Shown piece after piece: positions 18,601 through 27,800 of a stretch of 54,211 bases of DNA (the first letter of the stretch is position 1; each line of letters begins with the position of its first letter). The translations under genes and the position numbers were made by a program. Under the pieces are notes generated by a model, which saw only the letters and a program-made list of their open reading frames with translations, made no database searches and was not told where the DNA came from. The stretch lies in IMG/VR virus record IMGVR_UViG_3300010885_030189, positions 1 to 54,211 of that record; one strand, 5' to 3'. Source of the DNA: a virus.

Positions 18601-19066
18601 CGTCCGCATTCGAATTTTCTAAATACCCATTTAAATATAATTTTAAATTGTGTTGAGTTTCAGTCACATTGTTTGCCAGCTGATCTCTCACGAGAGCAAA
18701 ATGATACCAATTATTTTGTTGAATGATAGAGGGACCTATCATTACCTGTGTACCATTAAGAACAACTCTAAGTTGTGTATTACCTGCTACACCAACCGTA
18801 TTTAACTGTATAGTTGGTGCTGCGCCAGTATAATCTAGTATAGTTTGACCAGCAATAGTGGTAGTATTTGTAGTATAAAACCAACCTTCAATAGTGTATG
18901 GTAAAGTGCCAATCGCAGTTAGTGAGCCGACGATTGTCGAATACACACCTGCTGCTCCTGTATACTGCAAACTATATGTGTTCGATATTCCAGTGTATTC
19001 GTCAAGCGAACCGAATTTGTTATCAACATAATAAGTACCAGTATTACTAATCTTATATAAAGCCAT
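15608..19066 (-). CDS. Large adhesin with three LamG-like domains and a glycine-rich C-terminus
   Basis: A 1152-aa protein. Three laminin-G/concanavalin A-like domains are visible at about residues 30-210, 295-515 and 565-815. Each has the same markers: an ExW strand (IEGWFYT, LECWIYP, VECWVRL), a WYH motif (NWYHFALVRD, TWYHMVVSRN, TWYHLCYMRR), a 'LxLxxNG' strand, and a closing GxxSNLRxxxGxxxY motif. The C-terminus (about 865-1120) starts YTTFTWTCPADVSNVSILCI and becomes glycine-rich, like the three following genes. LamG-like domains usually bind carbohydrates, so host-surface binding is likely. Its ATG overlaps the preceding gene's stop by one base. Confidence 0.8.
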   Translation of the reverse strand: MALYKISNTGTYYVDNKFGSLDEYTGISNTYSLQYTGAAGVYSTIVGSLTAIGTLPYTIEGWFYTTNTTTIAGQTILDYTGAAPTIQLNTVGVAGNTQLRVVLNGTQVMIGPSIIQQNNWYHFALVRDQLANNVTETQHNLKLYLNGYLENSNADALTYTATASRPIVGQVAAFSAGFVGYLSNLRHLHGMALYTSRHVSNAQPTAVTHSNSKRCFVVPRRELGVISSNTQYLVAASANVSFDKVGGTLTAVGAVVSSNTVVPFSPQPTPYAAKKRYANGKLRVESLNEVDLNSSYQGSLYFSGTTIFRVCLNNIPILRPKNDNFSLECWIYPTVLPTGGVTAGIVSAFYDTAETLVSATRGPFYWYIQNVAGTLQIAFTAVISTVEQTFAANFAFSINTWYHMVVSRNGTTIDLFINGAKITTGTLTGSGTLEASNARYFMIGGRTATSAITNSFTGNISNLRYVRGRTLYSAASYTTPNAPPENVYGTIMLLNTNYNAANTLVAFEDSAINSKLSFTGPDQSATALTSRATANTTHPPFNTGNYVKVTSNGNLSVTGSFNDKTYGGPAHSLLFTKSTGRFLFYNPKSLRAANGICNTAPTSLDQGYGQYPGQSTIEQVLFSDNNDILYNFTVECWVRLNTTGITQYILDFKNPMAPAANGLSWSGILDRLSPPSLYIGSDNKVVWNSSNILSLTSTNALSINTWYHLCYMRRYITSSADTNSYLFINGVLASGATATDSTYYGVRNPGAVFIGAAADLGDGLGTTNHFDGYISNLRISGGLIYSTTGFTPPTSTLSSSPTTVLLTCHAATICDSSPNEYQMLSTTPSGQNAAIFFSDGRSYGRGASGTGTVNLGSNVYPYGNSYTTFTWTCPADVSNVSILCIGGGGCGGQSRPAGGDSWFDNNTVVNGGGGNSDQNLAAGGGGTFVGDGGGRGGVAAASQSPGGGGAGGYSANGGTGQSYLGTAATAGAGGAGGGGGSSVAPAYNSAGGGGVGIYGTGSNGTAGARVTVGSSGSLISPGGGGSYSNVGYPYMGAGGGLDAPILLGSNTSTRGGGYGGGGGGGVTNGGGGGGGLGYKITYNVTPSTVYNVQVGYPGYVNTPSSAGNGGFGVVRLVWPATGAGARSYPSTNLLDILDPFPPSAISSTVVPF

Positions 19067-20151
19067 TATATGAACACCAAATCTACACTGCTGGTTGAAG
19101 TATTATAATATGTATATGATGTGTTAGCACCGCTCGAATTAGTAGTTACCAAATTACTATAAACTACAGCGTTAGCAACTACGTTACCTGTAAACGTGAT
19201 AGTATTAGAAAACGATTGAGTATTAGTCCAAGCAATTTGATCAGTGGCAGCAATACCACCACCACCACCACCAGAAGCAGCTGCCCAGTAAACGTTAGCG
19301 CCAGCGCCGCCAGAAGTAAGAACATGAGTAGCAGTGCCAACAGAACCATTAGCAGAAATTGTATTCGTGCTGAGAATTGCACCGTTAAACGTGATAGTAT
19401 TAGAAAACGATTGAGTATTAGTCCAAGCAATTTGGTTAGTTGCTGCAAGACCACCACCACCTGAAACTGTTGACCAATAAACGTTACCATTACCATCAGA
19501 AGTTAAATTTTGTCCTGCAGTTCCCCAAACACCGTTTGCTTGAATACCAGAGCCGTTGGTGAAAATTAAATCTCCAAGAGCATCAATAACTATCTGAGCT
19601 TTAGCATACATATTTGTCGTAAAATATGTGTTAGTTGCATTAAAATTTAAATTACCGCCGATGGTAAAATTGCCACTAGTATTGACAGCGTAAGAAGGTA
19701 ACGTAGACCAATAAGGAGCGCCAGTTACACCATTAGAAGTCAATATATATCCAGAAGTTCCTACGCTACCATTAGCTGATAGTGGTATGTTTGGTATTGT
19801 TATTTGTGTAGAATTTGCGATAAACGACGACCCAATAGTATAAGAAGCAGCGTTTATTGTACCTGTGTGATAAGCACCAGTCGTGTTAGCTATAAATGAT
19901 GCACCGACTGTGTAAGAAGCAGCATTAACAGTGCCTGTGTATACACCCGTAGTATTTGCAGTAGTAACAGCATTAATGCTTAACGAAGATGAGTTCATAT
20001 AAGCATTAATTGTGTTATTACCAATAAACAAAGTAGTTACGTTCGCGAGAATACCACCAGTACCAGTAGTATTATTACTCGTACCTACATAAACAGAGGT
20101 ATCGACATTCGCTGTACCATAAATTCTAGTTCCACTTTGAAGTTTTGCCAT
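19066..20151 (-). CDS. Tail fibre shaft protein (GTAGQxLTSNG-repeat family), 361 aa
   Basis: A 361-aa fibre-like protein, low in charged residues and rich in Asn, Thr, Ser and Gly. Three copies of the motif GSVGTxxxxLTSxGxxxxxYW are followed by glycine linkers. A 65-residue unit (NQIAWTNTQSFSNTITF ... YWAAASGGGG) is duplicated near the C-terminus with an exact 49-bp DNA repeat. The C-terminal end (YYNTSTSSVDLVFI) resembles that of the 353-aa fibre (YYNETLGTLDTVFG), perhaps a shared joint. An AATAAATA box lies 21 bases upstream. The exact place in the virion is unknown. Confidence 0.7.
   Translation of the reverse strand: MAKLQSGTRIYGTANVDTSVYVGTSNNTTGTGGILANVTTLFIGNNTINAYMNSSSLSINAVTTANTTGVYTGTVNAASYTVGASFIANTTGAYHTGTINAASYTIGSSFIANSTQITIPNIPLSANGSVGTSGYILTSNGVTGAPYWSTLPSYAVNTSGNFTIGGNLNFNATNTYFTTNMYAKAQIVIDALGDLIFTNGSGIQANGVWGTAGQNLTSDGNGNVYWSTVSGGGGLAATNQIAWTNTQSFSNTITFNGAILSTNTISANGSVGTATHVLTSGGAGANVYWAAASGGGGGGIAATDQIAWTNTQSFSNTITFTGNVVANAVVYSNLVTTNSSGANTSYTYYNTSTSSVDLVFI
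19191..19434 (-). repeat. 49-bp perfect direct repeat inside the 361-aa fibre gene
   Basis: The 49 bases at 19191-19239 recur exactly at 19386-19434, a distance of 195 bp (65 codons, frame kept). The surrounding sequence is also similar. This fits a recent in-frame duplication of one fibre shaft unit. Confidence 0.85.
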
Positions 20152-20171
20152 TTGTCTACCTATTTTTTAAC

Positions 20172-20179
20172 TATTTATT
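20172..20179 (-). promoter_or_regulatory. Late promoter-like motif upstream of the 361-aa fibre
   Basis: AATAAATA on the minus strand, 21 bases before the ATG, in the 31-base gap after the 291-aa LamG gene. It is one mismatch from the T4 late consensus. The position matches other copies, but the motif is weak in AT-rich DNA. Confidence 0.4.
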
Positions 20180-20182
20180 AGT

Positions 20183-21058
20183 TTAAACTATACCTGTCTG
20201 TTCATCAAATACGCCAGCAATAAGATAACTACCAGTTGAGTACTGTTGTCTTTTTATAGAAAATGAAGGTATAACAGAGTTAGTAGTCGTTGAAGAGCCA
20301 TTATTTGTTATTGAAAAGCCAACGCCTCCGGCTGTTCCGTTATCTATAATTGTTGAATTTTGACAAGTAAGAAGAACAGTATTTGTAATATTCGATAACG
20401 GTCCTAATGGACTAAATGCTGAAGTATATACTGCTGTGCCCTTTACAATTCTAAAATTACTAAAATATCCAGCTTGGGCGTAGTTAAATCCAGTTTGTGG
20501 ATTGTTTATAGCAAACGTTTGATTAAGAAAAGTAGCGCTGTTTGTTACAGTACCTACGCTAGCTCCATTCAAATACATAGTTATAGTAGTTCCGCTTCTA
20601 ACTACTGCTAAATGATGCCATGAATTTAATGTAAGACCACTGCTACCATTTATTGCTATAGATCCAGCGGTTATTGAAAATTGAGGAACTCCTGATGTTG
20701 ATAAAAATAAACAGGGTGTATTAGAAACAACACCACCATTAGTTCTGTAATCCCATATACAACTCGTAAGAGCATTCCATGCTGTTGGATATACCCAAGT
20801 TTCAATTGTAAAATTACCAGCACCAAGAGCTAAAGTGGTAGAAGTACCAGCAGACAAATATTTACCAAGACTACTACTAAACAAAACAGAATATGAATTA
20901 TTTGGTATCGTAACCTCATCATATATACCAGCTATGGTATGAGTACCGTCGCTATCTTGTTGAGTTGTTTTTCCTGTTAATCCTGTAACCTCATCAAATA
21001 CACCAGTATTTTGTATTGAAAAATTACCAGACGAATTTAATCTAGAAACTAGAGCCAT
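20183..21058 (-). CDS. LamG-like (concanavalin A fold) adhesin, single domain
   Basis: A 291-aa protein with one LamG-like domain at about residues 52-235: IETWVYPTAWNALTSCIWDY, SWHHLAVVRSGTTITMYLNG, and GYFSNFRIVKGTAVYTSAF. This matches the markers of the three domains in the 1152-aa protein. The N-terminus holds a duplicated phrase (VFDEVTGLTG and IYDEVTIPNN), and a related one closes the protein (GVFDEQTGIV). Carbohydrate binding on the host surface is likely but inferred. It overlaps the 353-aa fibre gene by one base. Confidence 0.75.
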   Translation of the reverse strand: MALVSRLNSSGNFSIQNTGVFDEVTGLTGKTTQQDSDGTHTIAGIYDEVTIPNNSYSVLFSSSLGKYLSAGTSTTLALGAGNFTIETWVYPTAWNALTSCIWDYRTNGGVVSNTPCLFLSTSGVPQFSITAGSIAINGSSGLTLNSWHHLAVVRSGTTITMYLNGASVGTVTNSATFLNQTFAINNPQTGFNYAQAGYFSNFRIVKGTAVYTSAFSPLGPLSNITNTVLLTCQNSTIIDNGTAGGVGFSITNNGSSTTTNSVIPSFSIKRQQYSTGSYLIAGVFDEQTGIV

Positions 21059-22119
21059 TATCCAAATACCGTATCAAGAGTCCCAAGAGTTTCATTATAA
21101 TACATATACACTACGCTTATATTCGTTGAGTTAGCAAAGCCGACACGTCCATCGGTATATATGTTGTCGCTTACGCCCAAACCGCCAGTAATTTTAACTG
21201 CACCAGAAGTATTATTACCTGATGTTGTTGTGTTCGAAAATGTATGAACGTTAGTCCAAGTAAATGTGTTAGAAACAGAAACTGTTGCAGTAGCGGTGCC
21301 AGTGTATGATGTAGAATTAATTGTTGCAAATACTGTACTATTACCAATAAGAATAGTTGTGACATTGGCGCTTACAGAATTACCAGCAGCTCCAGGAACA
21401 GAGCCTACCGTATACATAGTACCGAATACGTTGTTGGTACCAGTAAAGTTTAAGTTGCCTGATAAAATTCTTGATTCTGTGTTTTGAACGTAGCTAGCAG
21501 CTGCAACAGCTCCTAATCTACTCGAATCATATGCTACGTTACCAGAGCCAGAAATAGAAGTTAGACCACCACCGCCAGTTACAGTAGACCAGTAAATATT
21601 AGAACTACCATTAGATGTTAATACTTGACCTGCAGTACCTTGGGAACCAGTCGAATCAAGGATAGTAACACCAGTAGGAATATTTAACCCACCGCCGTGA
21701 CTAGTTCTAACAGCAAAATTGAGATTACTTGTTATACTGTTAGCGTATATTGAAAATACAGGTCTGGGACCATAAGCTGTATTTGTTGTATAAAATACAA
21801 AGTTATCATCGTTTTGATTAATAAAAAAAGAATAAGCAGTTGTATTAATCGTTTGAAAACGTAAAGCTTTATCATTATTGTGTGTGACTGTATTTGCAAA
21901 TGTTTGTGTATTCGTCCACGTATACTGAGCATCCTGGTTTACGCCACCAGTACTAGTAAGTGTAATTAAAGCTGAGCCATTTGATGAATAAAGAATACCG
22001 TCGGCCATATTCAGCGCTAGTTCGCCAGCTGCTATATATGTGCTATTACTTGTACTGGTTACGTTTGGAGTGCGAGCACTTACAGAAGTTCTCTTTACTT
22101 GAAATACATTATTAGCCAT
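21058..22119 (-). CDS. Tail fibre shaft protein (GTAGQxLTSNG family), 353 aa
   Basis: A 353-aa fibre-like protein. The N-terminus (ANNVFQVKRTSVSARTPNVT, then AAGELALNMADGILYSSNG) has the 'IKRT...GELAxNxxDxxLY' pattern seen at the start of many phage fibre proteins. It carries GSQGTAGQVLTSNGSSNIYW followed by a glycine linker, then beta-strand repeats. The C-terminal end YYNETLGTLDTVFG resembles that of the 361-aa protein. It is followed with a one-base overlap by the 291-aa LamG gene, so shaft and adhesin may be made as a pair. Confidence 0.7.
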   Translation of the reverse strand: MANNVFQVKRTSVSARTPNVTSTSNSTYIAAGELALNMADGILYSSNGSALITLTSTGGVNQDAQYTWTNTQTFANTVTHNNDKALRFQTINTTAYSFFINQNDDNFVFYTTNTAYGPRPVFSIYANSITSNLNFAVRTSHGGGLNIPTGVTILDSTGSQGTAGQVLTSNGSSNIYWSTVTGGGGLTSISGSGNVAYDSSRLGAVAAASYVQNTESRILSGNLNFTGTNNVFGTMYTVGSVPGAAGNSVSANVTTILIGNSTVFATINSTSYTGTATATVSVSNTFTWTNVHTFSNTTTSGNNTSGAVKITGGLGVSDNIYTDGRVGFANSTNISVVYMYYNETLGTLDTVFG

Positions 22120-22150
22120 ATGGCTCCCTCATAAACGGTATATACCGAGG

Positions 22151-22345
22151 TTAGAATACTTCTACTTCTTTTTTTGGAGCTTTCTTATCTAAGGAAGCTT
22201 TCATTTTTTGATTTTCTATTTGAAGACTAGCGATTAACTTTTCAGCAATCGCTAGCCTTGTTTGCATCATTATTTCAGAACGAGTCAGTTCTTCAATTTT
22301 TTTACTCATCATTTCAATATAAACATTGACAAATTCTTCATTCAT
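22151..22345 (-). CDS. Small coiled-coil protein, 64 aa, unknown function
   Basis: A 64-aa protein, mostly one amphipathic helix (EMMSKKIEELTRSEIMMQTR through ENQKMKASLDKK), ending in a Lys/Glu-rich tail (APKKEVEVF). It lies between two fibre genes with short gaps. I do not recognise a family. A trimerising helper, a fibre joint or a chaperone are all possible; none is shown by the sequence. Confidence 0.6.
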   Translation of the reverse strand: MNEEFVNVYIEMMSKKIEELTRSEIMMQTRLAIAEKLIASLQIENQKMKASLDKKAPKKEVEVF

Positions 22346-22372
22346 AGGTATAATAATCCTGTAACGAATATA

Positions 22373-24181
22373 TTAGAACGTACCACCATCAAGTGTACCA
22401 TATGCAGGTAGGTTATTAGTAATCTGCAGTACTTGACCATTTGCTACAGATGCAGGGACAGCCAGCTTACTTAGAGCGGTAGTAGTTGAAGCATAAAGTA
22501 TATCACCAACCGTATACCCAGTTTGGCCAGTGCCACCATAAGTAGCAGCAAGAGCAGTAGATAAGCTTAAAGTATTAGCAACAAGAGCAACTGATACAGT
22601 AGAGTTTGCAGTAATATTTGTTACAGTAGAATTTGCAATTAATGCACTACTGTTTAAGTATGAATTAAGCGTACCTTTATTATAACCACCTGCAGTATCA
22701 TCAACCACACCTGTTGGTTCTGTAGTTGATGAAAACAGAGTAAATATAGGATTAGTTAAGCTGGCACCCACGGCATCATGTTTTCTGACCATACCAGAAT
22801 AGTATACAGTGCTACTATTACCAGAAACGCCATAAAAACCAATATCAGTAGTATCTGCAGTGCTATTACCGTTAGCTAATCTAATGTTAGCATCTTTAAC
22901 AATTAAAGTAGTAGTATCGATACTTGTTAGAGTACCGCTGACAGTCAAGTTACCAGCAACTACAACGTCTCTAACATTTAATTGACCAGAGTTAATTTGA
23001 ACATTTGCCGCTGATATGGTTACATTCGAATTCATAGTAATAGTAGCGCCATCAGCAGCTGTAATAGTATTAGCTTTAACTGTATTAGCAATTATACTAT
23101 TAGAGCCACCAAAAGTAAGGGTATTTGAACTGTCTACGCTTATTGAAGAGTTACCGATAAAGATAGTATTACCAGAAACGTAAAGAGAAGCCCATTTTAA
23201 GCTGGAATTACCTAGAGTATAGGTAGCATCAGCAGCTGGTATAAAGTTAGATATAATTTTTCCAGCAAATACAGCGTTACTGTTAAATACAGTATTCGTG
23301 CCACCGAATGTAGAATTACCTGTATAAGAACCATTTCTGGAAAGCGTATCAGCCATTGCATTAGAATAAGCATTTGCAGCTTTATCGCTAGCATATGTAT
23401 TGAGATCTCCAGCAGTATTACCGCCGACAGCTGAAGCATTAGATGCAAGCCCGCTGAAAGATGTAGAATTGATGGTAGAATTAACTGTACTATTACCGAT
23501 ACTTAAAGTGCCGAAATTTTGATCTGAGATAAAAGTAAGTCTACTATTAGATCCCATAGTTCCAGAATTATTAAACTGGATATATGTGTTAGACCCACTA
23601 ACAGAAGAGCTAGCAGGAGCCGCCGCCCAATAAGCTACAGAACCATTAGAATACAGTACATCACCTGCAGTACCAACAGTAGTATTAGCTTTCAAAGCGC
23701 CAGTAATAGTTAGCGAACCAGCGCTAACGTTATTTTGTACTGATAAAGTATTTGACGATTTATCGAAAGTAAAGGCTGAATTGCCTTGTAGTGCTCCGGA
23801 ATCGTTGAACTGAACTTGTGTATTAGAGCCACCAATTGTAAGACCTGCAGTTATATCTGTCCAGTAAACGTTATTAACACCACCGCCAGAAACAAGCGCC
23901 TGACCTACCGAACCAAAACCGCCATTAGCATATACTTTTTCCAGCGTTGCATTCGATACTTTAATAGCATCTAACCAGCTAGTATTATTGGCGACAAGAG
24001 CTTGATTAGCTGTTAATGTTCCAGGGGATTGCTGACCAGCAATTCTTATATTACTAGAACCATCAGGAGCGCCGATCCAAAGTGTATTGCTGTTACCACT
24101 GAATGCGAATTCGCCGTTTGATAATGCAGGTATTACTGCATTCGTAGCAGAGCGTTTAATTTGAATTTTGTTGTCAGCCAT
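22373..24181 (-). CDS. Tail fibre shaft protein (GTAGQxLTSNG family), 602 aa
   Basis: A 602-aa fibre-like protein. The N-terminus (ADNKIQIKRSATNAVIPALS, then NGEFAFSGNSNTLWIG) shows the same 'IKR...GExAFxxxxxxLWIG' start as the 353-aa fibre. Inside are GSVGQALVSGGGVNNVYW and GTAGDVLYSNGSVAYW motifs, beta repeats with TINSTSF, and a C-terminal region DTTTLIVKDANIRLANGN. It ends in LDGGTF, nearly the same as the end of the adjacent 89-aa protein. No catalytic domain or S74 chaperone is seen. A shaft role is inferred. Confidence 0.7.
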   Translation of the reverse strand: MADNKIQIKRSATNAVIPALSNGEFAFSGNSNTLWIGAPDGSSNIRIAGQQSPGTLTANQALVANNTSWLDAIKVSNATLEKVYANGGFGSVGQALVSGGGVNNVYWTDITAGLTIGGSNTQVQFNDSGALQGNSAFTFDKSSNTLSVQNNVSAGSLTITGALKANTTVGTAGDVLYSNGSVAYWAAAPASSSVSGSNTYIQFNNSGTMGSNSRLTFISDQNFGTLSIGNSTVNSTINSTSFSGLASNASAVGGNTAGDLNTYASDKAANAYSNAMADTLSRNGSYTGNSTFGGTNTVFNSNAVFAGKIISNFIPAADATYTLGNSSLKWASLYVSGNTIFIGNSSISVDSSNTLTFGGSNSIIANTVKANTITAADGATITMNSNVTISAANVQINSGQLNVRDVVVAGNLTVSGTLTSIDTTTLIVKDANIRLANGNSTADTTDIGFYGVSGNSSTVYYSGMVRKHDAVGASLTNPIFTLFSSTTEPTGVVDDTAGGYNKGTLNSYLNSSALIANSTVTNITANSTVSVALVANTLSLSTALAATYGGTGQTGYTVGDILYASTTTALSKLAVPASVANGQVLQITNNLPAYGTLDGGTF

Positions 24182-24211
24182 TATCTTTCTCCTTTATTAA
24201 TTAATCATAAT

Positions 24212-24481
24212 TTAGAAAGATCCGCCATCTATCGATGAAACGATCACAGTAATTTGTTTTACTTCATATTTATCTGTTGTGGCGTTGTACACTAATGTAT
24301 CTCCATCAGCAGGATTACCTTCAACAACGTCTAACAAATTGTGGATATAATTTTGATTTACAGAAGCTAAATTATTTTTAAGTGTAACTGGAGAACCAGA
24401 TACGCCTGAAAATGGAGTTTTAATATCGGCAGTTATAGAATTGATAGCTGGATTTTTGACAACAGCTTTAATAGTCGTCAT
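24212..24481 (-). CDS. Small fibre-associated protein, 89 aa
   Basis: An 89-aa protein. The central phrase LLDVVEGNPADGDTLVYNAT is a common phage-fibre motif, a variant of 'L.DV....P.DGxxLVYxxxxxxW'. It ends in SIDGGSF, similar to the LDGGTF end of the following 602-aa fibre. It shares a one-base overlap with the 107-aa gene before it. It is probably a small structural or attachment part of the fibre system; exact role unknown. Confidence 0.6.
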   Translation of the reverse strand: MTTIKAVVKNPAINSITADIKTPFSGVSGSPVTLKNNLASVNQNYIHNLLDVVEGNPADGDTLVYNATTDKYEVKQITVIVSSIDGGSF

Positions 24482-24804
24482 TATACAGAAACCCTCGGTG
24501 TAACAGTAACGATACCTTCAATAATTCGATTTACATTATTTAGTGAATCTGTTAAAAGGACATCATAAACATATCTGCCAGCAGTTAATGAAGAAGAATT
24601 GCTAGAATTCATAGATAACAAAACTATACCTTCACTTAAAGTAACTACGAAACTTTTATATGTTGATGATGTGTAACTCTTACGCATTTGAGCTAAACCA
24701 GTATAACCACTAAGGTCTAATGGATTATTTTCTTCATCCGTCAATACGATTTCAGTATTAAACGTAGTTCCCTGATCTATAGTTATGTTAGCTTTTGTTG
24801 CCAT
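24481..24804 (-). CDS. Small beta-rich fibre/baseplate accessory protein (BppU-N-like), 107 aa
   Basis: A 107-aa protein with ITIDQGTTFNTEIVLTDEEN at its start, PLDLSGYTGLAQMRKSY in the middle, and ITAG-like AGRYVYDVLLTD towards the end. This layout resembles the beta-sandwich found at the N-terminus of baseplate upper proteins (BppU-type) and in small ORFs among phage fibre genes. It could connect fibres to the baseplate. The assignment is by pattern only. It lies one base after the 1019-aa fibre gene. Confidence 0.55.
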   Translation of the reverse strand: MATKANITIDQGTTFNTEIVLTDEENNPLDLSGYTGLAQMRKSYTSSTYKSFVVTLSEGIVLLSMNSSNSSSLTAGRYVYDVLLTDSLNNVNRIIEGIVTVTPRVSV

Positions 24805-24805
24805 G

Positions 24806-27800
24806 TTACACTACCAAGCTCGTTCTAGTTAATGCGACCGTAACGTCGCCTCTTAGATAATGGGTTTCGCCAGCGCCAGTTCTCGCTTCTGTTAAGTCGA
24901 TATTCGCACCACCAGAAGTTAATGATAACGCTAAAGCAGTTGAATTAACGAAGCTAATGAAGTACGCTGAATTTCCAGTAAGACCACCTACAGCCGAATT
25001 ACCTGTTGGAACAGTATAGTATATTCTATCATTAAGAGCAAAATATGTACTTGCTAAACCAAGAGAAATACTGTTTGCAGCACTACTAACACCAGTAGAG
25101 TTAGCAGTTATACTATATGGACTAGCGGGCGTCATACGTAGTCTTACGTTACCAGCATTAATATCAGTGCTGAATGTACCTAACGAATTCGCAGTAGCTA
25201 GTTGAGCATATTCAGTAACTAAAGCATTAATTCCGTCATGAAGAACTAATAATTTACTTGATTGATAATATTGCCCGCTGGTCATCTGCAAGATATATTC
25301 AGCTGATCTGTATGTACCAGCAGCGAAAGCATCTGCTGTGTGCACTAAAGTAGTATTGGCTTGAACAAGATATTTCGTAGAATATAGTTGAGAAACACTA
25401 TTAATAGTAACGTTTGACACAGCTATATTAGCAGAAAAAGTAGCATTACTGTTAAAAGTAGCGTTACCGGAGAAAGTAGAGTTAGCAGTAAATATATTAT
25501 TGGCTGCTGTAGTATTAGAAGTAAACGAAGCTAGACCAGTAATATAAACATTACCAGAGAAAGTAGAGTTAGCTGCTACACCAAGAGTATTACTTACAGT
25601 AATGTTATTAGCTAAAATACTATTTGATGACAATTCCCAACGTAGTGTACTATTACCAAGTAGAACAGCGTTAGTTGATGGCATAGTATTACCAAACGAA
25701 ACAGAATTTGTTACTGTAACAGGATTAGCGAAATTAGCGCCCATTGCCCACAAAGTAAATCTTTTAGTTGTACTACCAAGATTAATAGAATTAGCGGATG
25801 GTATAATGTCGCCAGTAGCACTACTACCTGATGAAGTAGTTCCAACAACGTTGAAGTTACCTTGAACTGTCAAATCGCCAGCGATGACAGAATTGGTAAA
25901 AGCTCCGGAAACTACCAAGTTGCCAGTAATTGAAGTATTTCCAGTTACTGTTAAGTTGCCTGCTACTGATGAGTTACCCCCAACACTAACGTTACCAGTT
26001 GTAGTAATGTTATTTGTTGATATAGTAGCTACAGAAGTACTGTTACCTACAGTAAGTGTGCTTAGAGTACCAACAGTAGTAATACCGGTATAAGAGCCAG
26101 ACATTCTAGCTGATGGTAAAGTTCCAGTAGTAAGACCAGCTGCATCTCTACCTGCATTTGTTATGGCGTTCGAGTATGCGGCGTCAGCGTATGCTTTCAA
26201 ATCGGCAGCAGTATTACCACCAAGATATACAGCGCTGTTTGCAGCAACTAATGGTTGAGATGCAGTAGTTATAAGACCTGCAATATTAGTTACACTTAGA
26301 GTAGATGTGTTAACAAAAGCAAAGGTAGAAGTAGAATTGCTAAGACTTATGTAAGAAGAGTTAACGAAAGCAAAATTAGTGCTGTTGCCAGTTCTGAAAG
26401 AAGAAGTATTCGCAGTAGTATTAATCGTAGAATTGCCAACGTTAAACCCGATAGCACTATTAGTTGTAATACTGATATTACTGTTTACTACGCTAACGTC
26501 GCCGCTGATCGTTACGAGGTTACTAAAGGTAGCGTTACCTGTTACTGCAATAGTATTTGATATTACGACGTTGCCTGTTACAGTCATTTGGTTGCTGAAA
26601 GCAGCATTGCCAGTTACTGCAATAGTATTGCTAAAAGTAGCATTGCCTGTAACGGCTATTAAGTTACTGAAGGTAGCATTACCTGTTACTGCAATAGAGT
26701 TGCTAAAAGTTGCATTACCTGTGGCTGCTATCGAATTACTAAAGGTAGCATTGCCGGTAACGGATATAGTATTTGATAGGGTAGCATTTCCAGTAACAGC
26801 GATTGAGTTACTGAATACGGCGTTACCTGTAGTAGCAATAGAGTTACTGAATACGGCGTTACCGGTAACAGCTATCGTATTACTGAAAGTAGCATTGCCA
26901 GTAATAGCTATACTATTTGAACCTGTGATAGAACTATTAACGGTAAGCGTACCATCAACGATACCGCCAGGCATTCTTAGATTGCCACCACTATCAGTAA
27001 GTGTTACTGTACCAAGATAAATTGTAGAACCTGAAACGTATAATGAAGCCCAGCGATTGGAAGAGTTACCGAGGTTGTAAAGGTTATTTGTTTTTGGAAT
27101 AAGGTTAGAGTCAACCGTTACTACACTGATACTGTTTGCAATAGTAGTAACGCCACCGATTCTAACGTTAGCAGAAACGTTAGCTGTACCAGTAACAGTA
27201 AGTCTAGCATCAGGCGCTGTATTGTTAATACCAACATTACCGCCAGAAGTAATTTTTACTCTTTGATTTTCAATAAATGTACCATTAGTGAAGAAACTGA
27301 TATAGTTTTCTTCGGCGGTTCCGATAGAAAGGTCGCCACCAGAAGCATATAGATATGAGTCACTAGGACCGTTGATAGTCCAATCATCATTCGCCCAATT
27401 GGTACTGTTAATACCCATGTCTAAAAACACGCCTTGATCGTGCATATCGTTATACACTACAAAGTCAGCAGAAGCATTAGGACCAGTATTATCGTTAGTA
27501 GTAGTTGCTTCAATAAATGAATTTACAGAAGCATTAAATGTGCCAATCGCCTGTGTTTCTGATACGTAACCAAAAGCAGCATTAACTGAAGTATTACCGA
27601 TTGTGAGATAATTGTTAACATATGTGTTTGAAACGATAACGAGGGCGCTGTTAGTAGAAATATTACCACCAGAAATTTGCGAAGCATATATTAAATTTGA
27701 ACCTAGAATACCACTGATAAATGCATTACCGTAAGTAACAGCACCACCAGACAATGCGCCAGTAGTTACAACATTACTTGATAATGTTTCAGCTACGTCG

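Noticed and set aside
22131-22150. Palindrome CGGTATATACCG as a terminator
   Set aside because: The stem has only about four stable base pairs and lacks a proper U-tract.
26513-26908. Possible CRISPR-like array with a 36-bp period
   Set aside because: There are no spacers; adjacent units are contiguous, vary inside, and encode an in-frame protein repeat.
26379-27020. Long open frame on the plus strand opposite the 36-bp repeats
   Set aside because: The repeated LLKVALPVTAI pattern mirrors the fibre repeat on the minus strand and has no ribosome site or neighbour in that direction.
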